DNA from: Cylindrospermum sp. FACHB-282
GTDB lineage: Bacteria > Cyanobacteriota > Cyanobacteriia > Cyanobacteriales > Nostocaceae
Direction of reading: 5' to 3'
NCBI RefSeq assembly: GCF_014697195.1
Contig: NZ_JACJRJ010000001.1
Coordinates: 168,000 to 231,999, forward strand
DNA length: 64,000 nt
Shown piece by piece: positions 31,262 through 39,912 of the stretch. Numbering within the stretch: the stretch's first letter is position 1; the number at the start of each line of letters is the position of its first letter. The translations under genes and the position numbers were made by a program. The notes beneath the pieces are model-generated. The model saw only the letters and a program-made list of their open reading frames with translations, did no database searches and was not told where the DNA came from.

Positions 31262-32776
31262 TCAACGCAAACAGCGAATTGCTTCTAACAACCCTCTAGC
31301 TTTATTTAGGGTTTCTTCGTATTCTTTCTCTGGTTCAGAGTCAGCCACCAAACCGGCACCGGCTTGGACTGTGACAATATTATCGTGTAATACCATTGTG
31401 CGAATGGCGATCGCACAATTCAATTGTCCTTCAAAATCGTAATAGCCATAGACACCAGAATAAACACCCCGACGGCTAGGTTCTAACTCATGGATAATTT
31501 CCATCGCCCTGATTTTCGGTGCACCGCTGACTGTCCCCGCGGGGAAGCTAGCCTTGAGCAAATCCCAGGCATTCTTATCAGGGGCTAATTTACCCACCAC
31601 ATTACTCACAATGTGCATCACATGAGAGTAGCGCTCAACTACCATTAATTCATCCACTCTCACACTACCGCTTTGGCAAACACGCCCTAAATCATTCCGT
31701 CCTAAATCGACCAGCATGACGTGTTCAGCAATTTCTTTGGGGTCTTGAAGTAAATCTTCGGCTAGGGCTATATCTTCTTGGTTTGTCTTACCCCGTGGAC
31801 GTGTCCCCGCAATTGGGCGGACTGTTGCTATTGTGCCACCATCAGGATCACGTTCTGCTTTCACCATCACTTCTGGACTGGAACCGATGATTTGCCAATC
31901 TTTAAAGTTAAAGTAAGCCATGTAAGGCGAAGGATTAATCTGGCGCAGCGAACGGTAAAGAGCAAAAGGATCGCCTGTGTATTCTGTTGATAATCGCTGG
32001 GATATGACTACTTGGAAGATATCGCCAGCTTTAATATATTCTTTGGCTTTTTCGACCCTGGCGCAGAAATCTGGGCGGGTGAAGTTGCTGGTGTATTCAT
32101 CTGCTCCCCCTTTTTGCCTGCTTTCTGGTGATGTCCAGGCTAATTTGGTATTTTGTGGCGATAGGGGTAGAGATAGCTTGCTTACCATTTGGGTAACGCG
32201 ATCGCACGCTTGTTGATATGCTGCCTCTAAACTCACTTCTTTGTCACGTAAATCAGCGTAGGCGATCGCCCAAATTTTCCGCTTCACCTGGTCAAAAACC
32301 AACAGGTGGTCTACCTGCATCCACAATCCATCCGGGATATTTCTCTCATCCGGTGGATAAACTGGCACTCGCGGCTCAATCCAGTGAATCAATTCATAAC
32401 CCCAAAACCCAAACAAACCGCCAATTCCTGAAGGTAGCTCTGGTAACTTCACTGGGTAATAAGGGGCAAGACATTTAGATAATGCTGTAAAGGGATCGCC
32501 TGTAAACACATTCTGGGAACCATCCCGCTGTGTTTGAATCGTGCGATCTCCCCTTGCTTCCAAAATCCACTGCGGATCGCCACCCAATAAACTATAACGT
32601 CCTAGTTTTTCTCCACCTTCCACCGATTCCAACAAAAAGCTATAGGGCTGATCTGCACAAACTTTATACCAAGCAGATACAGGCGTATCTAAGTCTGCTA
32701 TGCATTCCTGATACACAGGCACAAAGTTGCCTTCTAAGGCTAGCTGGGAAAAATGGGAAAAATTGGGGAATATCAT
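31262..32776 (-). CDS. trpE: Anthranilate synthase component I
   Basis: Converts chorismate and ammonia (from TrpG) to anthranilate, the first step of tryptophan synthesis. The 504 residues show the feedback site FLLESVEGGEKLGRYSLLG near 47, the chorismate-binding fold with IFQVVISQRLS, GSSPEVMVK, TVRPIAGTRPRG, AEHVMLVDLGRNDLGRV and the C-terminal GAGLVADSEPEKEYEET. Length and order match TrpE and not PabB. It lies 101 bp downstream of psaD on the same strand, across a strong inverted repeat. Confidence 0.95.
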   Translation of the reverse strand: MIFPNFSHFSQLALEGNFVPVYQECIADLDTPVSAWYKVCADQPYSFLLESVEGGEKLGRYSLLGGDPQWILEARGDRTIQTQRDGSQNVFTGDPFTALSKCLAPYYPVKLPELPSGIGGLFGFWGYELIHWIEPRVPVYPPDERNIPDGLWMQVDHLLVFDQVKRKIWAIAYADLRDKEVSLEAAYQQACDRVTQMVSKLSLPLSPQNTKLAWTSPESRQKGGADEYTSNFTRPDFCARVEKAKEYIKAGDIFQVVISQRLSTEYTGDPFALYRSLRQINPSPYMAYFNFKDWQIIGSSPEVMVKAERDPDGGTIATVRPIAGTRPRGKTNQEDIALAEDLLQDPKEIAEHVMLVDLGRNDLGRVCQSGSVRVDELMVVERYSHVMHIVSNVVGKLAPDKNAWDLLKASFPAGTVSGAPKIRAMEIIHELEPSRRGVYSGVYGYYDFEGQLNCAIAIRTMVLHDNIVTVQAGAGLVADSEPEKEYEETLNKARGLLEAIRCLR

Positions 32777-32808
32777 AAAGGGATTCGCAATTGGGTATTA
32801 GGTAATGG

Positions 32809-32870
32809 GTAATCGGTAATGGGTAATCGGTAAGAGTTTTTCCCATAACCAATTACCCATTACCGATTAC
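32809..32870. repeat. Perfect 19-bp inverted repeat built from GGTAATG-type heptamers
   Basis: GTAATCGGTAATGGGTAAT at 32809-32827 is exactly complementary to ATTACCCATTACCGATTAC at 32852-32870, with a 24-nt spacer. It lies entirely between the psaD stop and the trpE start, on the path of any psaD-trpE transcript. Confidence 0.88.
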
Positions 32871-32877
32871 TTAGTCC

Positions 32878-33297
32878 CTAAGCGTCGTGGGTAGCTTTAC
32901 CACTAAACTTGAGTTGTGCAGGATTAGGGTTTTGTCCGATGCGGCGTGGTACATAACGCACTTTATCACGACCTGGGTTAACCTTTTCAGGGAAGACGCC
33001 ATCAGCCGGGTGAATTAAAGTGGTTTCTCCGCTGGGTAAAATCCGGTAAATTTTGTAGTCTGTGATTTTGAATTTCCGGAGTTGACCACCCAAGGCGATG
33101 CCTTGTTCTTTCCGAGCTATGTACAGGAGGTTTTCGCCCTTCCGCATAGTGGCAGCGCCACCTGTAGGCAATTCAAATACCTGCTCTTTGGCGCTAGTCC
33201 AAGTGATAGCGTACTTTTCTTCTTGATCTGCTTTGCTCAGGAGTCCACCAGTGCTGCCACCATAGAGCGGCGTTTGTCCAGATAGCTTTTCTGCCAT
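32878..33297 (-). CDS. psaD: Photosystem I reaction centre subunit II (PsaD)
   Basis: Stromal extrinsic subunit that forms the ferredoxin dock of photosystem I. The 139 residues begin [20 protein letters not shown]. They contain [37 protein letters not shown] and the C-terminal [28 protein letters not shown], all diagnostic. The gene is flanked on both sides by GGTAATG-type heptamer arrays. trpE follows on the same strand. Confidence 0.97.
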   Translation of the reverse strand: MAEKLSGQTPLYGGSTGGLLSKADQEEKYAITWTSAKEQVFELPTGGAATMRKGENLLYIARKEQGIALGGQLRKFKITDYKIYRILPSGETTLIHPADGVFPEKVNPGRDKVRYVPRRIGQNPNPAQLKFSGKATHDA

Positions 33298-33387
33298 AAA
33301 CTATTCTCTCAACGTTTAAGGTTTTTACGGCATCGTAACACCGCTACTTGGATCATATTGCGATCGCGTCATAGACTGTAACAGTTT

Positions 33388-33455
33388 GGTAATGGGTAAT
33401 TGGTAATGGGTAATTGGTAATGGGTAATTGGTAATTGGTAATTGGTAATTGGTAA
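33388..33455. repeat. Heptamer short tandem repeat (GGTAATT/GGTAATG)n
   Basis: About nine consecutive 7-base units between the histidine kinase gene and psaD. It lies about 90-160 bp upstream of the psaD start, so it overlaps the likely promoter zone. Confidence 0.88.
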
Positions 33456-33478
33456 AACTTTTACCCAGTAAAGAGTCC

Positions 33479-35464
33479 CTAGTCCCCAGTAGTGCCTTGA
33501 ACTATGGGGATGGTGAAATGAAACTGACTGCCTTGGTCTTTGCCCGTTGACTGTGCCCAAATTTCGCCCCCCCAGCCATTGACAATTTGGCGAGAAATTG
33601 CTAGCCCAAGACCAGTGCCGCCGGTGGTACGGCGCAGCGCTCCCTCTTCTTGATAGAAGCGGTCAAAAACTATTTCCAGGCGGTTGGGTTCAATGCCTCG
33701 TCCGGTGTCAGCCACGGTGACTTCAACCATCTGATGAGAATTGCGAGCAGCCTCAATCGTGATCTGTCCTGACGAGGGTGTAAATTTGCAAGCATTGTCT
33801 ATGAGTTTTGCCAGTACCTCCACCAGCCAATCACCATCAGCCCTAACCAAAGGCAGGTTTTCGGCAATTTGAATTTTGATTTGCGGCGGTTTATCCTCAG
33901 CAGAGCGCGAGCGAAGTCGGCTGAGTGCTAAATCTACACATTCTTGGAAACTGAGAGATTCTGAATGCCATTCCACTCGACCACTTTCTAAGTTGGAAAG
34001 CGTTAAAAAATCTTGCACCAGTTTCCGCATTCGTTCTGAGTCAGAAAGAGCCGTGTTCAGCATCACCTGTTGCAACTCTAGGGGCATATCTGGCTCGCTA
34101 GCGAGACTTTCCAGGCACACTTGAATAGTAGATAGGGGGGTACGGAGTTCATGCCCAGTGATAGCTATCAGGTTGCTGCGGGTGCGGTCTAGGGCTTCTA
34201 GCTGCTTGTTAAGTTCTTCTAGGTTGGCAAAGGCTTCCGCTTGGATCAACGCTGCTCCCACTTGGGTAGCGATCGCTTTTACCAAATCCAACTCCCCAGA
34301 TTGCCACTCATGGGGTGGCAGACGGCAATAGTGTAACTCCACAATACCCAACAATCGCCCCTGATAAAACACTGGTTCCATCAACCAAGAACGAATGGCA
34401 AACTTTTTGGCAATTAAGGAAAGCGCCGCCGAACTCGTAACGCGATCGTCAATCAGCGTATCAGTCACACAGACGCCTTCACCCTCTTGGATAATTTCCC
34501 GAAATAAGGGATTGTTCTCTAACTCCCAGGTTTGCCCGCGCACAGAGACAATGCCAGGATTCAAAAACTCATGTTCAATAATCGCTTGGCCATCCGTGGC
34601 TTGAGCGCGATAAATTAAACAGCGGCAAGTTCCCAAGTGCTGCCCCAATTCTTGTGCTGCCACATTGAGAACTTCGCGGGGATCAAGCGATCGGCGAATA
34701 GCCGTGCTAATCGAGTTAACCAAGCGTTCTTTCCGGGCTTGGGCGGTGATGGAACGGTAAGCCTTGTGCAATTTGTACTGACTAGCTTGCAGATAAGTTA
34801 CTAAGCGCTGCACAAAGGGGTCAGTATCAATATCACAAGCATACTCATTCAGGGCTGCGGTTCCAGAGTTACCTCTTGGCTCGCCGAGTCCAAACCGCTG
34901 GCGTGCCTCCTCAATTTTGTCCGCCAAGACTGGTCTATAAACCACAATCCTGTCTAATAGCAATTGGGCTGCTTTTAGACTGACACCCCGCTCCGATGTC
35001 CAAATCCCCTCGAATCTTCGCCCTGTGTCCGTATCCAAACCAGGGCTGATTTCCGGAACTTGTTTGTTTTTAGCAATGGAGCCAAGGCTTTCCCGGCAAA
35101 CCAAACAAGTAGCATAATTATCAGCAATCACCACCAAATGCCACTCTTGACTTAAGCCATCCTCTGGCTCAAAGGCTACTTTTTCATAGTATTCCGAGCT
35201 ATTGGTGAAATCCGTTTCCGGTGCAGATAATACATATATTTGGTCACTTCGCTGGGAAAGCCGTTGGTAGCGATGAGCTTCTTGACGGTAAAATCGCTCT
35301 CGTTGGAAACTAGCAATTACCAGGGGCTGGAATAAAGTCGCAGCTAACACCTGATCTTCCATCGCATGGGAGAGCGCCGTTAGTGAAGCCTTGAAATATA
35401 GCTGGGGCCGCAGGTAGGGTAGTGACTTTAGCAGATCACTCAGCACAGAAGTCGAAATACTCAT
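33479..35464 (-). CDS. DICT-GAF sensor histidine kinase
   Basis: A 661-residue sensor kinase, started at MSISTSVLSDLL because the longer frame adds an unlikely leader. Residues about 1-170 match the DICT sensory domain (VIASFQRERFYRQEAHRY, HLVVIADNYATCLVC). A GAF domain follows at about 255-415 (CRCLIYRAQATDG, RSWLMEPVFYQGRLLGIVELHYC). The HisKA H-box is IAITGHELRTPLSTIQ near 432 and the HATPase has N-box LIDNACKFTP, DTGRGIEP and GTGLGLAIS. There is no receiver domain and no regulator gene next to it. GAF-DICT kinases are typical of cyanobacteria and often sense light or redox cues; the ligand is unknown. Confidence 0.9.
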   Translation of the reverse strand: MSISTSVLSDLLKSLPYLRPQLYFKASLTALSHAMEDQVLAATLFQPLVIASFQRERFYRQEAHRYQRLSQRSDQIYVLSAPETDFTNSSEYYEKVAFEPEDGLSQEWHLVVIADNYATCLVCRESLGSIAKNKQVPEISPGLDTDTGRRFEGIWTSERGVSLKAAQLLLDRIVVYRPVLADKIEEARQRFGLGEPRGNSGTAALNEYACDIDTDPFVQRLVTYLQASQYKLHKAYRSITAQARKERLVNSISTAIRRSLDPREVLNVAAQELGQHLGTCRCLIYRAQATDGQAIIEHEFLNPGIVSVRGQTWELENNPLFREIIQEGEGVCVTDTLIDDRVTSSAALSLIAKKFAIRSWLMEPVFYQGRLLGIVELHYCRLPPHEWQSGELDLVKAIATQVGAALIQAEAFANLEELNKQLEALDRTRSNLIAITGHELRTPLSTIQVCLESLASEPDMPLELQQVMLNTALSDSERMRKLVQDFLTLSNLESGRVEWHSESLSFQECVDLALSRLRSRSAEDKPPQIKIQIAENLPLVRADGDWLVEVLAKLIDNACKFTPSSGQITIEAARNSHQMVEVTVADTGRGIEPNRLEIVFDRFYQEEGALRRTTGGTGLGLAISRQIVNGWGGEIWAQSTGKDQGSQFHFTIPIVQGTTGD

Positions 35465-36175
35465 GAATATCGTTAAACGCCCAATCTGGAAAAGATCCAC
35501 CTCACAACTGCATTGTACAAATTACAACGGACTCACAAGTTAAACAGAAAGTTGCGATATGTAAAGAATGCTCAATGGATAGTCTGTTTTTTTGTAATCT
35601 CTGGCAGTTAAGCCTCTATAGCCTCTATAAGAAACTGGTATACTTAACCTAAAGTGAAGCACGGGATTTAGGCAGCTACAGTCAAAGGTTAGTATTTTTT
35701 TACTTAATTTTCTAAATATCTACATATTCCAGTCTATAGTTCGTTTCCATCTAAATCAAGCCAATCAAGGTTTGTGAATCAAGGTCAGTCAGATTGGTGT
35801 AACTAATTACTGCTGAGTCGAAGGAGAAAGTTGAATAAGCTGAGTATTCCCTATGTCTAGTATCGCTGAATGTTCAGCAACCAATAAATCAGCTAAAAAT
35901 CCCCAATTTCCAGCCTTGACTTCAGATTTAAAACATATACATTTATAGGATTTGCTAATGTCAGTTTGATGCCTGCCATGATACAAGCAGTGTGTGAGGA
36001 TTGTTTTGGTGTTAATGGCTCAAATGATTTATCGAGAACATCTTTTTACTGAAGTTTTGATGTCTCCCACAAGTCGCCCTCCAGGTGACTAGGATGGAGA
36101 CTGAACCTCAGACTTATCTTTTGTTTACCCGAATACGACCGCGCAAATTTAGACCTGTACACGGAACTTTGGCCC
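35465..36175. other. Long intergenic region between divergent genes
   Basis: 710 bp with no convincing gene, only short frames under 35 codons (for example at 35853). CTCTATAGCCTCTATAAG near 35612 is a short direct repeat. It should hold promoters for the histidine kinase and the glucosidase. Confidence 0.4.
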
Positions 36176-38461
36176 ATGACACCGGATACACTAATCACAC
36201 CGGAAAAGATTTTCTTGGATGGAAAAACTTTTATTCCCGCCGAACAATTACCTATCCCGGAATGGCCTTGTGTTGTCAGTGAGAGACAACAGCCAACTCT
36301 GACTGTTAAAGATGATGATTTATTTTTGGTGACAGACACAATGGGGAACATTTCTGGTTGTTCCCTCAATGATGGCAGCCCCAGTATGGGACTATTTTGC
36401 TGTGATACTCGGTTTCTAAGTCGCCTAGAGTTGCAGATTGATGGGCGATCGCCTGTTATCCTCAGTAGTACCGCTGAAAAAGGTTTCTCCCTCTCAGTTT
36501 TGTGTACTAATCCTAAAGTCGAAGATCGTCTGAAAGCGGATACTGTGGGGATTCGCCGGGAATTTGTACTCAATGGGGCCCTATTTGAAGAATTAGAAGT
36601 CTCTAACTTCAGCACTACAACCGTCAGTTTTGAACTCAGCCTCAGCTTTGATGCAGATTATGTTGATTTATTTGAAGTCCGAGGTTTTGGCAGAGAAAAA
36701 CGGGGGAAAATTTTACGACTATTGGAATCCACCCATGAGGATGTTTCATCTACTCTTGTCGATGGCGCTAAACTCCCCCAGGTTCAAGCTTCTAGAGAAG
36801 AATCCCTAACACTGGCTTATCAAGGTTTAGATGGCTTGGTGATGGAATCCCGGATCCAATTCCAGTATCGCCAACCAGACTATTTCAAGGGTTACACAGC
36901 AGTTTGGCAGTTAGAGTTGGCTTCTCACGAAACCCAGAAACTGGGCTACCGGGTGAATATGCTGACAAACAACAAGTCCAGTTCTACTGTGAATGCAGCT
37001 GTCACCTTAGTACAGGCAAAAGCTGCTGAGTTGATGGAAGAGCAACACTGGGTACAACAAATTACACGCATTAGCTCAGATAAAAGTATTTTCAATCGAG
37101 TGATTGAACGAGCTGAACAAGATATGTATTTGTTGCGCCAGTCTTTTGGCAAGTATAAGACTGTTTCGGCTGGAGTACCCTGGTTTTCAACGCTGTTTGG
37201 GCGAGATTCCTTGATTACAGCTTCCCAAACCCTGATGTTAAATCCGCAAATTGCCAAAGAAACTTTGATTTTACTGGCGGCATTTCAAGGAAAAACTGAG
37301 GATGAATGGCGCGAAGAGGAACCAGGCAAGATTTTGCATGAGTTGCGCTTGGGGGAAATGGCTCGTTGTCAGGAAATTCCCCATACACCTTACTACGGCA
37401 CAGTCGATGCCACTCCCCTGTGGTTGATGTTGTATGCTGAGTACTACGCTTGGACTAATGATAAAGAAACCATAGAGCAACTTTGGCCCAATGCCTTAGC
37501 AGCAATGGAGTGGATTGATCACCATACCAAAGAAACTGGTTATCTGAGCTACTACCGTAGATCTAAACGCGGTCTGACAAATCAAGGCTGGAAAGACTCT
37601 GGTGACTGTATTGTAGACGCTAGAGGCAACCTCGCCCACGGTTCAATTGCCCTTTGTGAAGTGCAAGCTTATGTTTATGCGGCAAAAACTCGCCTTGTAG
37701 AAATTGCCAGAATGAGGAAGCGTCTTGATTTGGCAGAACGCTGGCAAGAAGATGCCAGAGAACTGAAGGTTCGTTTCAATAAAGACTTTTGGATAGAAGA
37801 TCAAGACTTCTGCGCCCTAGCGTTAGATGGAGAGGGAAATCAAGCAGACAGTATTACCTCTAATCCCGGTCACTGTCTGCATTTGGGCATTTTCACACCG
37901 GAAAAAGCCTACAGCGTGGCAGAAAGGTTACGAGCACCAGATATGTTTAATGGTTGGGGGATTCGCACCTTGAGCAGTTTGTCCCCTGCTTACAATCCGA
38001 TGGGATATCACATTGGTTCAGTTTGGCCCCATGATAATTCCCTGATTGCTATCGGATTGCGATCGCTTGGTCTAATCGATCAAGCCCTGGAACTTTTCCA
38101 AGGTTTATTCGACATGACTAATCAGCAGCCCTATCAGCGTCCTCCAGAACTCTTTTGTGGCTATGAATTAAATGGTGATAACGCCCCTGTGCATTATCCA
38201 GTTGCCTGTACCCCCCAAGCTTGGGCTACTGGTAGTATTTTCCAACTGCTGCAAATGGTCGTCAACTTGGTGCCTGACGCGCAAAATAACTGCTTGCGAA
38301 TTATCGATCCTGCTTTGCCAGAGTCAATTAATCGTCTGTCATTACACAATTTGCGAGTTGGCCCCACCATTCTAGATTTAGAATTCGAGCGTTCTGGTAG
38401 CACTACTGCTTGTCGCGTCGTTAAAAAACGGGGTAATCTCCGAGTGGTGATTGAAGCGTAA
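36176..38461 (+). CDS. Amylo-alpha-1,6-glucosidase / glycogen debranching-type enzyme
   Basis: A 761-residue cytosolic enzyme. An N-terminal beta-domain of the GDE_N_bis kind (LFLVTDTMGNISG, GLFCCDTRFLSRLELQIDGR near 60-90) precedes an (alpha/alpha)6 barrel with GVPWFSTLFGRDSLITA near 335, VDATPLWLMLY near 400, GLTNQGWKDSGD near 468 and the late SVWPHDNSLIA near 620. The Asp in FGRDS and Glu/Asp in the WKDS region are probable catalytic acids. By family it acts on alpha-1,6 branch points of glycogen or related sugars. It stands alone. Confidence 0.88.
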   Translation: MTPDTLITPEKIFLDGKTFIPAEQLPIPEWPCVVSERQQPTLTVKDDDLFLVTDTMGNISGCSLNDGSPSMGLFCCDTRFLSRLELQIDGRSPVILSSTAEKGFSLSVLCTNPKVEDRLKADTVGIRREFVLNGALFEELEVSNFSTTTVSFELSLSFDADYVDLFEVRGFGREKRGKILRLLESTHEDVSSTLVDGAKLPQVQASREESLTLAYQGLDGLVMESRIQFQYRQPDYFKGYTAVWQLELASHETQKLGYRVNMLTNNKSSSTVNAAVTLVQAKAAELMEEQHWVQQITRISSDKSIFNRVIERAEQDMYLLRQSFGKYKTVSAGVPWFSTLFGRDSLITASQTLMLNPQIAKETLILLAAFQGKTEDEWREEEPGKILHELRLGEMARCQEIPHTPYYGTVDATPLWLMLYAEYYAWTNDKETIEQLWPNALAAMEWIDHHTKETGYLSYYRRSKRGLTNQGWKDSGDCIVDARGNLAHGSIALCEVQAYVYAAKTRLVEIARMRKRLDLAERWQEDARELKVRFNKDFWIEDQDFCALALDGEGNQADSITSNPGHCLHLGIFTPEKAYSVAERLRAPDMFNGWGIRTLSSLSPAYNPMGYHIGSVWPHDNSLIAIGLRSLGLIDQALELFQGLFDMTNQQPYQRPPELFCGYELNGDNAPVHYPVACTPQAWATGSIFQLLQMVVNLVPDAQNNCLRIIDPALPESINRLSLHNLRVGPTILDLEFERSGSTTACRVVKKRGNLRVVIEA

Positions 38462-38464
38462 ATA

Positions 38465-38580
38465 AGGAACGTCAGAATCAGGATTTACAAGATTTGAGGA
38501 TTTGAGGAGAAACAGAATCAGGAGGAAGATACATTTTAAATCCTGTTCATCCTTTAATCCTCAAAATCCTGATTCTGACA
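38465..38580. repeat. Long imperfect inverted repeat between convergent genes
   Basis: GTCAGAATCAGGATTT ... GAGGATT on the left mirrors AATCCTC ... AAATCCTGATTCTGAC on the right, around an AT-rich centre. It sits between two converging genes and may serve as a bidirectional terminator; the AATCCTGATTCTGA unit is a common dispersed cyanobacterial repeat. Confidence 0.75.
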
Positions 38581-38586
38581 GATGAA

Positions 38587-38916
38587 TTAGGCTTCCTCTT
38601 GACGCTCACTTTTCTGACCTGGGGAAGCTTCATAAAGAGCATCTAACTGTTGGCGAGCATCTTCTACATTAATCGAACGCATTACCAAAAGCGGCTCTTT
38701 AATTAAATTACCTGCGCTATCTAGTAACTCTGGATGGGGTATAAACCTTTTTTTTGATGCATAGTAGTCAAAGTTGCCTTGGTTGCCGATTGATGAAGGT
38801 TTCGTCGCATAAGTCCGCTCACGATCAAAACTAAACATCACCAGGTTGCGAATTAAATTAGCAACAGCTATAAATGCAAGAATAGTAAAAGCAAGAATGT
38901 AAAGTAGGTGTAACAT
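38587..38916 (-). CDS. DUF2973 small membrane protein
   Basis: A 109-residue cyanobacterial protein beginning MLHLLYILAFTILAFIAVANLIRNL, one N-terminal transmembrane helix, followed by a conserved soluble tail (FIPHPELLDSAGNLIKEPLLVMRSI). This looks like DUF2973, whose function is unknown. The longer reading from 38940 adds eight residues without support. It follows the DUF2605 gene on the same strand, a pairing that is frequent in cyanobacteria. Confidence 0.78.
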   Translation of the reverse strand: MLHLLYILAFTILAFIAVANLIRNLVMFSFDRERTYATKPSSIGNQGNFDYYASKKRFIPHPELLDSAGNLIKEPLLVMRSINVEDARQQLDALYEASPGQKSERQEEA

Positions 38917-39187
38917 CGAATTTTCCTCCAGGGGCGGCAAGTTTTAAAATCTTATTTTGTAGCGCTTCTCTTCCGTTATCTAGTGATTCACAGCTAAGGC
39001 AGATATTTTATGCACTCTTTGTGCGCCTATTTATATGGGGCGATTTGTTAACCTTTATTTAAATAAACGTAGCATGGGATACATTATTTTGTGAATAAAA
39101 ATAATGTTAAGGATTTTTTCCTATCTGTTCGACTTTATATTCGTCTTGCTGTTGCCCATTCGTCTGCCACAGATAGATCGGATAGAT

Positions 39188-39505
39188 TCAGACTTCTCGC
39201 GCTTCACGGGAGCGCCTTGCTACATTCCAGCATTCTGTTACCAATTGATGCCAAGGCTTTAAGGTTGCCATATCAATACCGACTTGTTCTCCAGTTGCTG
39301 CAAACAGCACCTTTGCTGTGGTCAGTTCCGCCTGTGCTTGGTTAATCCGCAAGAGCAAGTCAGATTGCTCTTCGTTACTCATAAATGAGAGTTGCTCAGT
39401 TTCCAGCATTTCGCGCGATCGCGTAAACCAATATTGAAAATCTTCTAACAGCGGTTCCAAAACTGTTTTTAGCAACTCAGTCCCTGGTAAATTAGAGTCT
39501 CGCAT
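39188..39505 (-). CDS. DUF2605 protein
   Basis: A 105-residue helical soluble protein: LLKTVLEPLLEDFQYWFTRSREMLE at the N-terminus and LFAATGEQVGIDMATLKPWHQLVTECW at the C-terminus. This matches the cyanobacteria-specific DUF2605 family, role unknown. It lies upstream of the DUF2973 gene with 271 bp between. Confidence 0.78.
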   Translation of the reverse strand: MRDSNLPGTELLKTVLEPLLEDFQYWFTRSREMLETEQLSFMSNEEQSDLLLRINQAQAELTTAKVLFAATGEQVGIDMATLKPWHQLVTECWNVARRSREAREV

Positions 39506-39912
39506 AAATTGAGAAGATACTTCAAACTTTCTTACTAAAGATTAACATTATTTATTATTCTTAACATTTTTCTCAGAATATGTCTTTAAAAAATATTTGT
39601 AGCTTATGCTACTTTTTTAGTATATGGGCTAGTGAAAGGGTTTGTATAGTTACCTTTGGAGGTGTATTTATATATCCGAAGGCATAGCTGGGATCGGATG
39701 GCAATCAAAAATGATCAATGAGGCTATGGGAAAGTCTGGGAATACACAGGTAAAGTACTCCTGGATGCTTTTTCTTTGGGAAACTTGGTTTGAACTTGGG
39801 CCGCTATTATAAATTAAGAGAATCCACTGGTTCTGGCGATGGCGTCATCATCAAGTGGGCTATTGCCTCCTGGGATATATTTTTCAGAACTTCATTTGTA
39901 ATCACTTCGCCA
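39506..39912. other. Leader region upstream of thrS
   Basis: About 400 bp with no gene. I looked for a T-box or threonyl-tRNA-like leader and saw no specifier or T-box sequence. The in-frame extension from 39790 is not homologous to ThrS and is treated as leader. Confidence 0.35.

Noticed and set aside
16928..33455. Heptamer arrays as a CRISPR-like or origin feature
   Set aside because: Units are only 7 bp without spacers and are scattered; they are ordinary STRRs of filamentous cyanobacteria.
36046..36615. 189-codon minus-strand frame opposite the glucosidase start
   Set aside because: It lies antisense to a well-supported enzyme gene, is Ser/Arg-rich and has no recognisable domain.
39506..39912. 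T-box or tRNA-like leader before thrS
   Set aside because: No T-box sequence, specifier loop or terminator-antiterminator pair was visible.
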